DNA of 64,000 nt from Chitinophaga sp. XS-30 (GCF_008086345.1 NZ_CP043006.1:3098032-3162031), one strand, 5' to 3'. Positions 9,710 through 19,226 are shown, numbered from the stretch's first letter. Notes: generated from the sequence alone by a model not told the origin. Translations and numbers: made by a program.

Positions 9710-10300
9710 ATGTACATCATCGGCATAACAGGCGGTATCGGTTCGGGAAAAAGCACAGTCGCCAGAATTTTCGGTTTATTGGGGATTCCTGTATATTCTG
9801 CGGATGACGCAGCCAAAGAGATCATGGTCAGGGACCCGGTCCTCGTAGCACAGATCAGGGAACATTTCGGCCCGGAATCGTATCTTGCAGACGGCAGCCT
9901 GCACCGCAAATTCATCTCCGGTATCGTTTTCAACGACAAAGCGCAACTGGAAGTACTGAATGCGCTGGTACACCCCGCCACTATCCGTCATTCCGAAGAA
10001 TGGGCCGCCAGGCAGCAAGCGCCCTACGTCATCAAAGAAGCTGCGCTGATGTTTGAAACCGAATCTTTTCATCATGTAGACAAAGTGATCTGCGTATATT
10101 CTCCCGAAGCGCTCCGGGTCCACCGCGTTATGAAACGGGACAATATCACCCGTAACGAAGTGCTGGCAAGAATGCATAAGCAGATCGATGACAGGATCAA
10201 GATGAAACTGGCTGACCACGTGATCTGCAACGATGAGCAGCAGATGGTCATTCCCCAGGTCCTGGCGTTGCACCAGCAGTTCCTCGCCACCCTGAAGTGA
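9710..10300 (+). CDS. coaE: Dephospho-CoA kinase
   Basis: This 196-residue kinase phosphorylates the ribose 3'-hydroxyl of dephospho-CoA, the last step of coenzyme A synthesis. It starts MYIIGITGGIGSGKST, the P-loop, followed by PVYSADDAAKEIM (acceptor-site Asp) and FNDKAQLEVLNALVHPA, all family motifs. Length is typical. It follows yajC, as in related genomes, but a terminator lies between them. The partner enzyme gene coaD is elsewhere in this window at about 45.2 kb. Confidence 0.95.
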   Translation: MYIIGITGGIGSGKSTVARIFGLLGIPVYSADDAAKEIMVRDPVLVAQIREHFGPESYLADGSLHRKFISGIVFNDKAQLEVLNALVHPATIRHSEEWAARQQAPYVIKEAALMFETESFHHVDKVICVYSPEALRVHRVMKRDNITRNEVLARMHKQIDDRIKMKLADHVICNDEQQMVIPQVLALHQQFLATLK

Positions 10301-10402
10301 TCGCCCCCTGCAGGGCTATGTTAAGCCTGTGCAAACTTTTTCTGAAGGGCATTTTTCTGTCTGCAGCATCTTATACCTTTAACCACGTTATTAAATTGAG
10401 AT

Positions 10403-10954
10403 ATGACCCTGATGCAAGACAGCCTCCTGACCCGGTTCCGGGAAGGGCATTTTGATGCATGCGAAGCGCTTTTCAATACCTACTGGGATGCCCTCTACCA
10501 GTATGCATTGCGCATTCTCGGCAGCGAAGAGGATGCACAGGACCTGGTACAGGATCTTTTCGTTGAACTTTGGGAGCGGCGGGAATACCTGGAGATCAGC
10601 ACACACATCCGCATCTATCTCTTCAGCGCTACCCGGAAAAAAATACTGCGCAAATTCCGGGACGATGGCCTGAAGCAAAAACACCTGGAGAAATTCATCC
10701 TCCACGGAGAGCTCCGTTCCGAACTGACCCTCAGTACATTGATACATAAAGATATCCTGTCCCAATTGCAGGAAGATCTGCAAACACTTCCCGCCAAAGA
10801 GAAAGCCGTGTTCGAATGTTACTATTTTGAAGAACTGAGCATCCGGGAGATCGCCATTAAAAACGGCACGGCGGAACAAACGGTGCGCAATCAGCTCAGC
10901 AATGCGCATCGCAAGGCATTGCCGCTTATTCATAAATTGCTGATGCTGATCTAA
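10403..10954 (+). CDS. ECF-type RNA polymerase sigma factor (FecI/SusC-linked)
   Basis: This 183-residue sigma-70 family protein has region 2 at about residues 10-75 (ALFNTYWDALYQYALRILGSEEDAQDLVQDLFVELWERRE) and region 4 at about 120-175 (LPAKEKAVFECYYFEELSIREIAIKNGTAEQTVRNQLSNAHRKAL). It belongs to the Bacteroidota group of ECF sigmas paired with FecR anti-sigmas and SusC receptors, and should drive the downstream locus when released. A box close to TAnnTTTG (TACCTTTA) lies near 10374. The gap of 161 bases to the FecR gene may hold a further promoter, but I see no clear box. Confidence 0.92.
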   Translation: MTLMQDSLLTRFREGHFDACEALFNTYWDALYQYALRILGSEEDAQDLVQDLFVELWERREYLEISTHIRIYLFSATRKKILRKFRDDGLKQKHLEKFILHGELRSELTLSTLIHKDILSQLQEDLQTLPAKEKAVFECYYFEELSIREIAIKNGTAEQTVRNQLSNAHRKALPLIHKLLMLI

Positions 10955-11115
10955 GGGCGATCGGCTTGCGCCTTTCCGCCACCGGTGCCGGTCAACATGG
11001 CCAGCTTTGGTCTTCCATCATCCCCGCGCTATCCTCCTCAAACCCGTCAGCCAATATTACCAAACTGTTAAGCGCAGCATCCCGATAGTTAAAAAAGCAA
11101 GGTTGTGGAACTTTA

Positions 11116-12072
11116 TTGAAAACGACCACCTTGATCCGTTCCGCAGTTGAAAAATTGATCGACCGTTACCTTCGCGGGAATGCCACACCGGCAGATGAAA
11201 CGCTTGTAGAACAATGGCTGGATTCCCTGGCCTCAGAAAGCAGCCATCCCGGCCAGCACCTCTCCCCGCAGGAGAAGGAACTGCTCCGCAGGAAGATGTT
11301 AAAGAGCATCCGCAAAAGGACCATTAGCCAAGGTTCCCGATGGAAGCCGGTGGGCATCGCTGCCGCAGTGGCGGGATTGCTGCTGGGCGGTTACCTGCTG
11401 CTGCGGCTCCAGACACCCGCGCCAACGCCTGTCTACCAGGTCTTCCGCACCGGCGTGGGCGAACAGAAAATGATCCTGCTGCCGGACAGCTCCCGCATCT
11501 GGATGGCGCCAAATTCCGAGTTACAATATCCGGAACGCTATGCCAGCATGCGCAACATCATCCTGGTATCCGGGGAAGCTTTTTTTGACGTGAGGCCGGA
11601 TGCGCTGCACCAGTTTACCGTACAGGCAGACAGCCTGCAGGTAGCCGTGCTGGGTACTTCCTTTAACGTCAGGGCATATCGTAATCTGCCGGGCCTGAAC
11701 ATCGCGGTAAATACCGGAAAGATCAGGGTCACCCGCAGCGGGAACGTGCTGGGCATGCTGTCAGCCGGCGAAACCATGCAATACGACCGCCACCACCGTG
11801 CCGTTGCGCTGGGAACGTTCGATCCCGGAGAAGCCAGCGGATGGAAGAACAACCGTCTTTATTTTGATAACACACCGCTGGCGGAAGTGCTGCATATGCT
11901 GGAGAACTATTACCCGGTAAAGTTCAGGCTGCAACACCCGGAGCCGTTGGTGGTCAGCGGTTCCCTCAACATGAAAATGAAACCTGAGCAGGTCATGAAC
12001 ATCCTGCAGGAAATCACCGGTAACAGCATTCGATTCACAAAACGGTCCGATCAGTTATACATCGTACAATAG
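11116..12072 (+). CDS. FecR family anti-sigma factor
   Basis: This 318-residue inner-membrane protein has a cytosolic N-terminal segment that would hold the sigma factor, one helix at about residues 77-95 (VGIAAAVAGLLLGGYLLL), a periplasmic FecR domain at about 115-210 (GEQKMILLPDSSRIWMAPNS, GEAFFDV, LGTSFNVRAY) and a C-terminal DUF4974 domain with FDNTPLAEVLHMLENYYPVKF. It carries the signal from the STN domain of the downstream receptor to the ECF sigma. The proposed start is TTG at 11116; no ATG fits better, so the exact N-terminus is unsure. Confidence 0.92.
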   Translation: MKTTTLIRSAVEKLIDRYLRGNATPADETLVEQWLDSLASESSHPGQHLSPQEKELLRRKMLKSIRKRTISQGSRWKPVGIAAAVAGLLLGGYLLLRLQTPAPTPVYQVFRTGVGEQKMILLPDSSRIWMAPNSELQYPERYASMRNIILVSGEAFFDVRPDALHQFTVQADSLQVAVLGTSFNVRAYRNLPGLNIAVNTGKIRVTRSGNVLGMLSAGETMQYDRHHRAVALGTFDPGEASGWKNNRLYFDNTPLAEVLHMLENYYPVKFRLQHPEPLVVSGSLNMKMKPEQVMNILQEITGNSIRFTKRSDQLYIVQ

Positions 12073-12094
12073 TCCATCCTTTAATGCTTACTAT

Positions 12095-15000
12095 ATGAAC
12101 AAGATCATTACTCCATTATGCAGTAAAATCTGCAGCATGCTGATGTTTGCAGCCTTGCTATGCACCCTGGGCCTTACGGCGCAGGATGTTGCAGCCCAAC
12201 AGGTCAAACAGGCCGTCAGCTCCTTACAGATAAAGAAAGGGCCGCTTGCGGCAGCGCTGAAACAACTTCAGGCGCAGACCGGCATTGATATCATGTACAA
12301 TGCCGCCTTGCTGGAAAAATTCCAGGTACAGGATGCTTCCTACAGCAACCAGACGGTGGAAGCTGTGCTGCGCGACCTGCTGAAGCGCACCGGTCTTGAG
12401 TTCACCGAAAAAGAAGGGGTGATCATCATCAAAGCGCCGGAAAAGCAGCGCGTGCCTGTGAGAGGGGCGGTGACCGATGCCGGGAACGGTATTGCTCTCC
12501 CGGGTGTCAGCGTACAGGTGAAAGGCACATCTTACGGCGCCACTTCTGATGGCGAGGGCGCTTTCACCGTGAATGCGGACCCCGCTTCGGACACACTCTT
12601 GCTGAGCTATTTAGGCTACCGCAACATGCAGGTGCCGCTGGCGGGCCGCAGGGAACTGAGCCTGAGTTTAAAGGCCGATGCCAGTATGCTGAGCAGTGTA
12701 GTGGTGGTAGGGTATGGCGAAACAAAAAAAGACCACCTTACCGGTGCTGTCAGCCATGTATCTGAAAAAGATTTTAACCAGGGTGTGTTTTCCTCTCCCG
12801 AGCAGTTGCTGCAGGGAAAAGTAGCGGGCCTTAACATCACCCGCAGCGGTGACCCCAACGGTACGCCGGCAGTTATGCTCAGGGGCCCGTCTACCCTGCG
12901 CAGCGGTGAAGCCCAGGAACCCTTCTACGTTATAGATGGTGTGCCGGGCGCTTCCATTCAGCTGGTGTCGATGAATGACATCGTATCCATTGACGTATTG
13001 AAGGATGCATCTTCTACGGCTATCTACGGCGCCCGCGCGGCTAACGGTGTGATCATGGTGACCACCCGCAGGGCAAAGGAAGGGCAGAAATGGATCAGCT
13101 ACAACGGCTACGGCGCCCTCGAACAGGTGTCCAACCGCATTGAAATGCTCTCCGGCGACCAGCTGCGCCAGTGGCTGGATGAAAACGGCAAAAGCCTTAA
13201 CCCGAATCACGAGGACGGCGCGAATACCGACTGGCAGAAAGAAGTGACCCGCAACGGCATTTCACATAACCACAATCTTTCGCTCGGCGGCGGCGCCGGC
13301 AATACCGTGTACGATGCCAGCATCAACTACCTGCAGAACGAAGGGATCATGAAAGGCTCCTCGCTGGACCGCATCAATATCCGCGCTAACCTGGAGCAGC
13401 GCGCTTTTGATGACCGGCTGAAGATCAATGTGGCCCTGAGCAACAGCGTATCCACACAGCACCGCATTCCGCAGCTGGTGTTCCAGAACATGCTGTTGTA
13501 CATGCCTACCGTGAACGTTAAAAATGCGGATGGTACCTACAAGGAGGATTTCTCCGCTACCAGGGATTATTACAACCCGGTTTCGCTGATCGAAAATAAT
13601 GAAGACCGGACCAAAACAAAGATATTGCTGGGTAATCTGCGCGCGGAGCTGAAACTGCTGCCGGGCCTCAATTACACGGTCAACCTCTCCATGCAGGATG
13701 AGCAGATCAACCGCGATGTGTACTACAAACAAGCTTCCGCGCTTGCCCAGAATATTGGCGGAAAGGCCATACGGGGCGCTTACAGCAATACCAAAAAGAT
13801 ACTGGAAACATATTTTAATTACGACAAGACCTTCGGTCGCCATGGCCTGAAGCTGCTGGCCGGTTATTCCTGGCAGGAAGACCGCCGCAACGACGGGTTC
13901 CAGTCGTCCAACCAGGGCTTTGTATCCGATGCATTGAGTTATAACAACCTTGGGGTGGGCAACCTGCCGGTGGGTGTGCTGCCGGATTATGGCGGAACCA
14001 CCATCGATGTGTACCGTTTCATTTCATTCTATGCCCGTGCGAATTATGTGTATGCGGATAAATACCTGTTGCAGGTTTCCGCCCGCCGCGACGGTTCTTC
14101 CGTGTTCGGCGCCAACAACCGCTGGGGAATTTTCCCGGCAGTGTCCGCAGGCTGGAGGCTCAAACAGGAGCCGTTCCTGAAGGATGTGAGCTGGCTGGAT
14201 GATCTGAAGCTGCGCGCAGGTTACGGTGTAACCGGTAATGCATTGGGCTTCGGCGCATTTACTGCCGTGCTGCTGTACAATTCTACCGGCAAGTTTTACT
14301 ACAACGGCGGCCTGGCCAATTCCATCGGCCCTACGCAGAACGCCAATCCGGACCTGAAATGGGAGAGCACCGGCATGGCAAACATCGGGCTGGACTTCTC
14401 TTTCCTCAACAACCGTCTCGGTGGCTCGGTGGATTTTTACGACAAACGCACGTCTGACCTGATCTGGGAATACAGTGTGCCAACCACCCAGTATTTCCTG
14501 AACAAGCTCATTGCCAATGCCGGCAAAATGAGCAACAAAGGTGTGGAGATACAGCTCAACGCCGTACCGGTAAGGAACAGGAAATTTTCCTGGTCCACAG
14601 CCCTGAACCTGGCCCATAACCGGAACAATATCGAGTCCCTGTCCAACGACAAATTCACGCTCACTTCCATCCCCACGGCAGTACTTGGCGGTAAAGGCCA
14701 GTCCGGCAACACGTCGCAGATGGTTGTGGAAGGGCAACCGGTAGGATCGTTCTATATCTGGAAATACATGGGTAAAAATGATAACGGTGTATCGCAATTC
14801 CTGAAAAAGGACGGAACGCTGACCACATCGCCCACATCGGATGATTTCCTGTATGCGGGAAGCGCACAGCCGAAATTGTCCTATGGCTGGAACAACAGTT
14901 TTACCTACGGCAATTTCGATTTCAACTTCTTCCTCCGCGGTGTTTCGGGGAACAAGATACTGAATGCAACGCTTGCGAACCTGAATAGCCCGAGTGACGC

Positions 15001-15319
15001 CGCCATTCACAACATACCGGTGTACACCCTGCAGGAATCCGCGCTGGACGACAAGGCTTTCTATCTCTCCGACCGGTATATGGAAAGCGGCTCTTATCTG
15101 CGGATGGATAATGCCACGCTGGGATATACCGTGCCGCTGCAAAGCAAATATGTGCGGAACCTCCGATTCTATGTTGCTGCCAACAATCTTTTTGTGATCA
15201 CAGACTATTCCGGCATCGATCCCGAGATCAATCTTGGCGGCCTGGAGCCGGGTATCGACAACAGCAATTTTTATCCCAAGACCAGATCATTCCTGCTGGG
15301 CGTGAACATGAGTTTCTAA
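12095..15319 (+). CDS. SusC/RagA-type TonB-dependent receptor with STN signalling domain
   Basis: This 1074-residue outer-membrane transporter has a signal peptide (about 1-34), an STN (secretin/TonB N-terminal) domain at about 45-112 (LQIKKGPLAAALKQLQAQTGIDIMYN), a carboxypeptidase-like domain at about 120-195, the plug (VVVVGYGETKKDHLTGAVSHV, DVLKDASSTAIYGARAANGVIMVTT) and a 22-strand barrel ending in LLGVNMSF. The STN domain marks receptors that signal to FecR. It imports a ligand, usually a glycan or peptide, together with the adjacent SusD. No hydrolase gene follows, so the ligand cannot be guessed. It starts 22 bases after FecR. Confidence 0.96.
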   Translation: MNKIITPLCSKICSMLMFAALLCTLGLTAQDVAAQQVKQAVSSLQIKKGPLAAALKQLQAQTGIDIMYNAALLEKFQVQDASYSNQTVEAVLRDLLKRTGLEFTEKEGVIIIKAPEKQRVPVRGAVTDAGNGIALPGVSVQVKGTSYGATSDGEGAFTVNADPASDTLLLSYLGYRNMQVPLAGRRELSLSLKADASMLSSVVVVGYGETKKDHLTGAVSHVSEKDFNQGVFSSPEQLLQGKVAGLNITRSGDPNGTPAVMLRGPSTLRSGEAQEPFYVIDGVPGASIQLVSMNDIVSIDVLKDASSTAIYGARAANGVIMVTTRRAKEGQKWISYNGYGALEQVSNRIEMLSGDQLRQWLDENGKSLNPNHEDGANTDWQKEVTRNGISHNHNLSLGGGAGNTVYDASINYLQNEGIMKGSSLDRINIRANLEQRAFDDRLKINVALSNSVSTQHRIPQLVFQNMLLYMPTVNVKNADGTYKEDFSATRDYYNPVSLIENNEDRTKTKILLGNLRAELKLLPGLNYTVNLSMQDEQINRDVYYKQASALAQNIGGKAIRGAYSNTKKILETYFNYDKTFGRHGLKLLAGYSWQEDRRNDGFQSSNQGFVSDALSYNNLGVGNLPVGVLPDYGGTTIDVYRFISFYARANYVYADKYLLQVSARRDGSSVFGANNRWGIFPAVSAGWRLKQEPFLKDVSWLDDLKLRAGYGVTGNALGFGAFTAVLLYNSTGKFYYNGGLANSIGPTQNANPDLKWESTGMANIGLDFSFLNNRLGGSVDFYDKRTSDLIWEYSVPTTQYFLNKLIANAGKMSNKGVEIQLNAVPVRNRKFSWSTALNLAHNRNNIESLSNDKFTLTSIPTAVLGGKGQSGNTSQMVVEGQPVGSFYIWKYMGKNDNGVSQFLKKDGTLTTSPTSDDFLYAGSAQPKLSYGWNNSFTYGNFDFNFFLRGVSGNKILNATLANLNSPSDAAIHNIPVYTLQESALDDKAFYLSDRYMESGSYLRMDNATLGYTVPLQSKYVRNLRFYVAANNLFVITDYSGIDPEINLGGLEPGIDNSNFYPKTRSFLLGVNMSF

Positions 15320-15337
15320 CCATTAATACTATCAGAC

Positions 15338-16942
15338 ATGCTACATATGAAAAACAGAATCAGATTGTCCGTTGTGCTGCTGGCGGTTGCTGCGGTCAGT
15401 TCCTGCACGAACCTGGATGTTCCCATAGAATCCGTGTACACGGAGGAAAATTTTCCCACTACCTCGGAAGGGTTCATCGCAGCTACCGGTCCGGTGTATA
15501 CCCAGCTGGCTTCGCAGTATGCGGTGCAATACTGGCGGATGCAGGAGTTTTCCACGGATGAAGCCATCATTCCGGCGAGGGACGGCAACTACGATGACGG
15601 CGGCCAGTACCGGGTGCTGCATAAACATACCTGGAATCCTGACCATACCAACGTGAAAAGCGTATGGGAATGGGGTTTTGGCGGCATCAACACCACCAAC
15701 CGCATCATGCGCCTTTTTGAAGCCGCACCGGAAAGTGCGGCCAAGACCACGGCCATTTCCGAAATGCGTACCATGCGCGCATTGTTCCATTTCTTTATGA
15801 TGGACCTCTACGGCAATATCCCGTTGGTGACCACATGGGGCAGCAGTGAGCCACCAGAGCAGAAGACCCGGCAGGAAGTATTCGCTTTCATTGAAACCGA
15901 ACTGAAAGAATCCATTCCCGGTCTTGCTGCCGAAACCGGCGCCCTTACCTACGGCCGCCCTACGAAATGGCTGGCATATGCCATTCTCACCAAATTATAC
16001 CTCAATGCCGGTTATTATACCGGTACGGCGAAAAATACGGAAACAGTGGCGATGGCGGACAGCATCCTGGCAAACGGCAGGTACGCCCTGGAGGAGTCCT
16101 TTGCGTCTATCTTCCTGCCGGATAACGGCCCCCAGATCAAAGAGATCATCTTTGCCGTGCCATACGATGCCAACCAGATCAACGGCAACCAGTTCTCCCG
16201 GTTCGGTCTGCATACGGCTTTGCTGAACAAATTTGAACTGCCGTTCCGCCCCAGTATCGCGCAAAGCACTATCGCATCTTTTTATGCGAAATTCAATTTG
16301 CCGGGCGATGAACGGAATGATACCTGGCTGGCGGGCAAACAGTATGAGCGCAATGGCGATCCCATCCTGATCTCCACCACCAACAAAGGGCTGGATAACA
16401 GTTACAGCGGCCCTAATCCTAATGCCGCCATTCAATGGCACCTGGAGTTCTTCCCCGAGATGCCGCTGGTGCGGGAAGAAACGATGGATGTGGGTAATGA
16501 TGAACTGGGCAAGGCCCGTGGCGTCCGCTCCATCAAGTATTATCCTGACAAGAACGCCAATCCCCAGTCCCGCCACTCCAACAACGATGTGCCGGTGTTC
16601 CGCCTGGCGGATATCATGCTGATGAAAGCAGAGGCGATCCTTCGCGGGGCCGCGCCCACTACGGTAAATGGCGAGCTGCAGACAGCGCTGGTGCTGGTGA
16701 ACAAGGTGCGCGACCGGGCAAAAGCACCGTTGCTCAATGCCGTTGCCCTTAATGATATGCTGGATGAACGCGCCCGCGAACTGGCATGGGAAGCCTGGCG
16801 GCGCAACGATCTGATCCGCTTCGGGAAGTATGAGGACAGCTGGGGCTATAAAACGAATAATGACGTGAATATGCGGTTGTATCCGATCCCCACCAGTGAA
16901 CGTGCATTGAACCCGAAACTGGAGCAGAATCTGGGGTATTGA
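15338..16942 (+). CDS. SusD/RagB nutrient-binding outer-membrane lipoprotein
   Basis: This 534-residue protein has a lipoprotein signal (AVSSCTNLD) and the SusD fold: an N-terminal SusD-like region (PTTSEGFIAATGPVYTQLASQY, NTTNRIMRLFEAAP, RALFHFFMMDLYGNIPLVT) with TPR-like helices, and a C-terminal RagB domain ending with NDMLDERARELAWEAWRRNDLIRFGKY and LYPIPTSERALNPKLEQNLGY, both hallmarks. It forms the lid over the SusC barrel. The start may be the ATG at 15338 or the one three codons later at 15347. It is the last gene of the locus before a terminator. Confidence 0.96.
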   Translation: MLHMKNRIRLSVVLLAVAAVSSCTNLDVPIESVYTEENFPTTSEGFIAATGPVYTQLASQYAVQYWRMQEFSTDEAIIPARDGNYDDGGQYRVLHKHTWNPDHTNVKSVWEWGFGGINTTNRIMRLFEAAPESAAKTTAISEMRTMRALFHFFMMDLYGNIPLVTTWGSSEPPEQKTRQEVFAFIETELKESIPGLAAETGALTYGRPTKWLAYAILTKLYLNAGYYTGTAKNTETVAMADSILANGRYALEESFASIFLPDNGPQIKEIIFAVPYDANQINGNQFSRFGLHTALLNKFELPFRPSIAQSTIASFYAKFNLPGDERNDTWLAGKQYERNGDPILISTTNKGLDNSYSGPNPNAAIQWHLEFFPEMPLVREETMDVGNDELGKARGVRSIKYYPDKNANPQSRHSNNDVPVFRLADIMLMKAEAILRGAAPTTVNGELQTALVLVNKVRDRAKAPLLNAVALNDMLDERARELAWEAWRRNDLIRFGKYEDSWGYKTNNDVNMRLYPIPTSERALNPKLEQNLGY

Positions 16943-17037
16943 TGGGAAAGCGTTTTAGGGGATTCATGAGAGAATAAAAAGGTATATCACCTGCCGCCGC
17001 AGATCATAGGTATGGCGGGAAAAGGAATCAATACAAA

Positions 17038-17074
17038 GGGCTGACCAAAAAAATAATGGTCAGCCCTGATTTTT
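17038..17074 (+). terminator. Rho-independent terminator of the SusCD locus
   Basis: A perfect 10-base stem (17038-17047 with 17057-17066) and a 9-base A-rich loop are followed by TGATTTTT. It lies 95 bases after the SusD stop. Confidence 0.75.
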
Positions 17075-17159
17075 CGGGTGCCTGATGATGGCCTGTTATC
17101 GTTTAAACAATCCTCGAAGCCTTCATTTTTTTAGTCAGCCACTATAATTTCTTATTTCT

Positions 17160-18356
17160 CTATTTCAGTTTCCCGAGCCATTCCTTCATCCGTTTAATCC
17201 CTTCTTCAATGCGCGGCATGCCGGTGGCGTAGGAAATGCGGATGCACTCCGGTTGCTGGAAGGCAGCGCCTGTTACCACGGAAACATTGGCTTTGTGCAG
17301 CAGGTACATGCAGAGATCATCGGCATTGGCTACATGGCTGTCTTCATAAGACTTTCCAAAGAAAGCGCTGACGTTCGGGAACATATAAAAAGCGCCGTCC
17401 GGCTCATTTACTTTCAGCCCGGGAATATCCTGCAGGGCTTTATAGATGTAGGCACGGCGTTCGCGGAAAGCAGCTACCATTTCTTTTGCCGTGTCCAGTT
17501 CCCCGCGTAATGCCGTGATGGCGCAGCGTTGTGTAATGGAACAGGTGGCAGAGGTGATCTGGCTCTGTACCATATCGCAGGCTTTGGCCACTTCAGGGGA
17601 AGCTGCCAGGTAGCCAAGGCGCCAGCCGGTCATCGCAAAACCTTTGCTGAGGCCATTGATGATAATGGTGCGGTCTTTCATATTGCCGATGCTGGCAATG
17701 CTTTCATGGGGACCAACATAATTGATGTATTCGTAGATCTCATCGGAGATGATAAAGATATCCGGATGTTTTTCGAACACGGCGGCAAGGCCTTCCAGTT
17801 CCTGGCGGGAGTACACGGAGCCGGTAGGGTTGCAGGGAGAGGAGAACATGAACAGCCTGGTGCGCGGCGTAATGGCTGCTTCCAGCTGTTCCGGCGTGAT
17901 CTTGTAATCATTTTCAATCCCGCCGGGCACAAATTTCACCACACCCTGGCACAGCTTTACCAGTTCGGAATAGGTGACCCAGTATGGCGTGGGGATGATC
18001 ACTTCATCTCCGGGATTGACGATGCTCATCACGGCGTTGGCAATGCTCTGCTTGGCGCCGGTAGACACTACGATCTGCTCCGGGCTGTAATCAAGCCCGT
18101 TATCTCTTTTCAGCTTGAACGCCACGGCCGCTTTCAGGTCCGCATAACCGGCCACGGGCGTATAATGCGTATAACCTTCGTCGATGGCTTTTTTTGCGGC
18201 TTCGCGGATGTGCGCCGGTGTATCGAAATCCGGCTCGCCAATGCTGAGATCCACAATATCTATTCCCTGAGCTTTCAGCTCCCGGCTCAGCCTCGCCATT
18301 TTGATGGTTTGCGGCACGGAGATGCGCGTTAATCTTTCTGCTAGTTGCATATACAA
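17160..18356 (-). CDS. Pyridoxal-phosphate aminotransferase, class I (aspartate aminotransferase type)
   Basis: This 398-residue cytosolic enzyme has the class I/II fold: LSIGEPDFDTPAHIREAAKKA, YTPVAGYADLKAAVAFKLKR, PTPYWVTYSELVKL, SPCNPTGSVYS, ISDEIYEYINY, and the PLP lysine in GLSKGFAMTGWRLGY (Lys238). The set and length match the subgroup Ib aspartate aminotransferases of Bacteroidota, though the exact amino acid pair cannot be read from sequence. A start two codons downstream (MQLAERL) is equally likely. A TAGGTTTG box lies 24 bases upstream. It is divergent from the DUF4256 gene. Confidence 0.92.
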   Translation of the reverse strand: MYMQLAERLTRISVPQTIKMARLSRELKAQGIDIVDLSIGEPDFDTPAHIREAAKKAIDEGYTHYTPVAGYADLKAAVAFKLKRDNGLDYSPEQIVVSTGAKQSIANAVMSIVNPGDEVIIPTPYWVTYSELVKLCQGVVKFVPGGIENDYKITPEQLEAAITPRTRLFMFSSPCNPTGSVYSRQELEGLAAVFEKHPDIFIISDEIYEYINYVGPHESIASIGNMKDRTIIINGLSKGFAMTGWRLGYLAASPEVAKACDMVQSQITSATCSITQRCAITALRGELDTAKEMVAAFRERRAYIYKALQDIPGLKVNEPDGAFYMFPNVSAFFGKSYEDSHVANADDLCMYLLHKANVSVVTGAAFQQPECIRISYATGMPRIEEGIKRMKEWLGKLK

Positions 18357-18379
18357 TGATTTTTTCGGGTTGACCGCGG

Positions 18380-18387
18380 CAAACCTA
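18380..18387 (-). promoter_or_regulatory. -7 promoter box of the aminotransferase gene
   Basis: The minus strand reads TAGGTTTG, a full TAnnTTTG match 24 bases before the start at 18356. Confidence 0.5.
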
Positions 18388-18465
18388 CTGCAAAAAAACC
18401 AGAAATGAAGGCAGCTATATGCAAGTTTGTAAAGATGCTGCTGTCAACAGAAACAGATTTTATTA

Positions 18466-18473
18466 TAAATTTG
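18466..18473 (+). promoter_or_regulatory. -7 promoter box of the DUF4256 gene
   Basis: TAAATTTG is a full match, 24 bases before the ATG at 18497. It lies inside the longer open frame that begins at 18419 and so argues for the shorter protein. Confidence 0.5.
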
Positions 18474-18496
18474 AGGGGTACCCAATTACGAATACG

Positions 18497-19063
18497 ATGA
18501 CTAGCCACAAAAAAGCGTTGCCGCCAAAACAACGCGAAGAACTGATCAACATACTGAAAAAACGTTTTGAGAAAAATATGCACCGCCATAAAGGCATCGA
18601 TTGGGCTAAAGTGCAGGCAAAGCTGGAAGTTAATGCCGAAAAACTTTGGTCGCTCAACGAAATGGAAATGACAGAAGGAGAACCGGATGTTATTGGCTAT
18701 GATAAAAAGACGGGCGAGTACATATTCTGCGATTGTTCCGCGGAAAGCCCCAAAGGCCGCAGAAGCATTTGTTATGATCACGAGGCATTGGAATCCAGAA
18801 AAGAACACAAGCCAAAAAATAACGCGATTGATATGGCTGCCGAGATAGGGATCGAGATGCTGACGGAAGAACAGTACCGCGACTTGCAGAAACTTGGTGA
18901 GTTTGATTTGAAGACCTCCAGCTGGGTAAAAACGCCTTCAGATGTCAGGGAGCTTGGGGGCGCCCTGTTCTGTGACCGCCGCTTCGGCAAAGTTTTCCTG
19001 TATCATAACGGCGCGGAATCATACTATGGGGCCAGGGGATTCCGTGGTTTGCTGAGGGTCTGA
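18497..19063 (+). CDS. DUF4256 domain protein
   Basis: The 188-residue protein from ATG 18497 matches the DUF4256 family over most of its length, with LWSLNEMEMTEGEPDVIGYD, YIFCDCSAESPKGRRSICYD, MAAEIGIEMLTEEQYR, FDLKTSSWVKTPSDVRELGGALFCDRRFGKVFLYHNGAESYYGARGFRG. There is no signal peptide, so it is probably cytosolic. The function of the family is not known to me; the conserved CDC and C-Y-D residues may bind a metal, but that is only a guess. The start at 18497 is preferred over TTG/ATG upstream because a promoter box sits at 18466-18473. Confidence 0.82.
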   Translation: MTSHKKALPPKQREELINILKKRFEKNMHRHKGIDWAKVQAKLEVNAEKLWSLNEMEMTEGEPDVIGYDKKTGEYIFCDCSAESPKGRRSICYDHEALESRKEHKPKNNAIDMAAEIGIEMLTEEQYRDLQKLGEFDLKTSSWVKTPSDVRELGGALFCDRRFGKVFLYHNGAESYYGARGFRGLLRV

Positions 19064-19147
19064 ATCAGACCAATAGCTCATTCAAGCGTGCGCATAGCAA
19101 TGGCAGCGTCAGCGGGCACTGCATCTGAGGACAGTTCGTCGTTCCCA

Positions 19148-19201
19148 AAAGAAGATCCCGGATCCGTCAGCAGCTTTTTCAGCCGCTGCAGATCCGGGAT
19201 C
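19148..19201 (-). terminator. Large hairpin, probable terminator of the DUF4397 gene
   Basis: Perfect 11-base arms (19154-19164 with 19191-19201) enclose a second GC-rich stem (CAGC/GCTG type). On the minus strand the structure is followed by CTTCTTTTG. It starts 25 bases after the stop at 19227. Confidence 0.65.
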
Positions 19202-19226
19202 GATCATTATTGCGATGAATGGAAAA

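Noticed and set aside
14024..15142. Minus-strand frame of 372 codons inside the SusC gene
   Set aside because: It is a shadow of the receptor barrel; no domain or promoter was seen.
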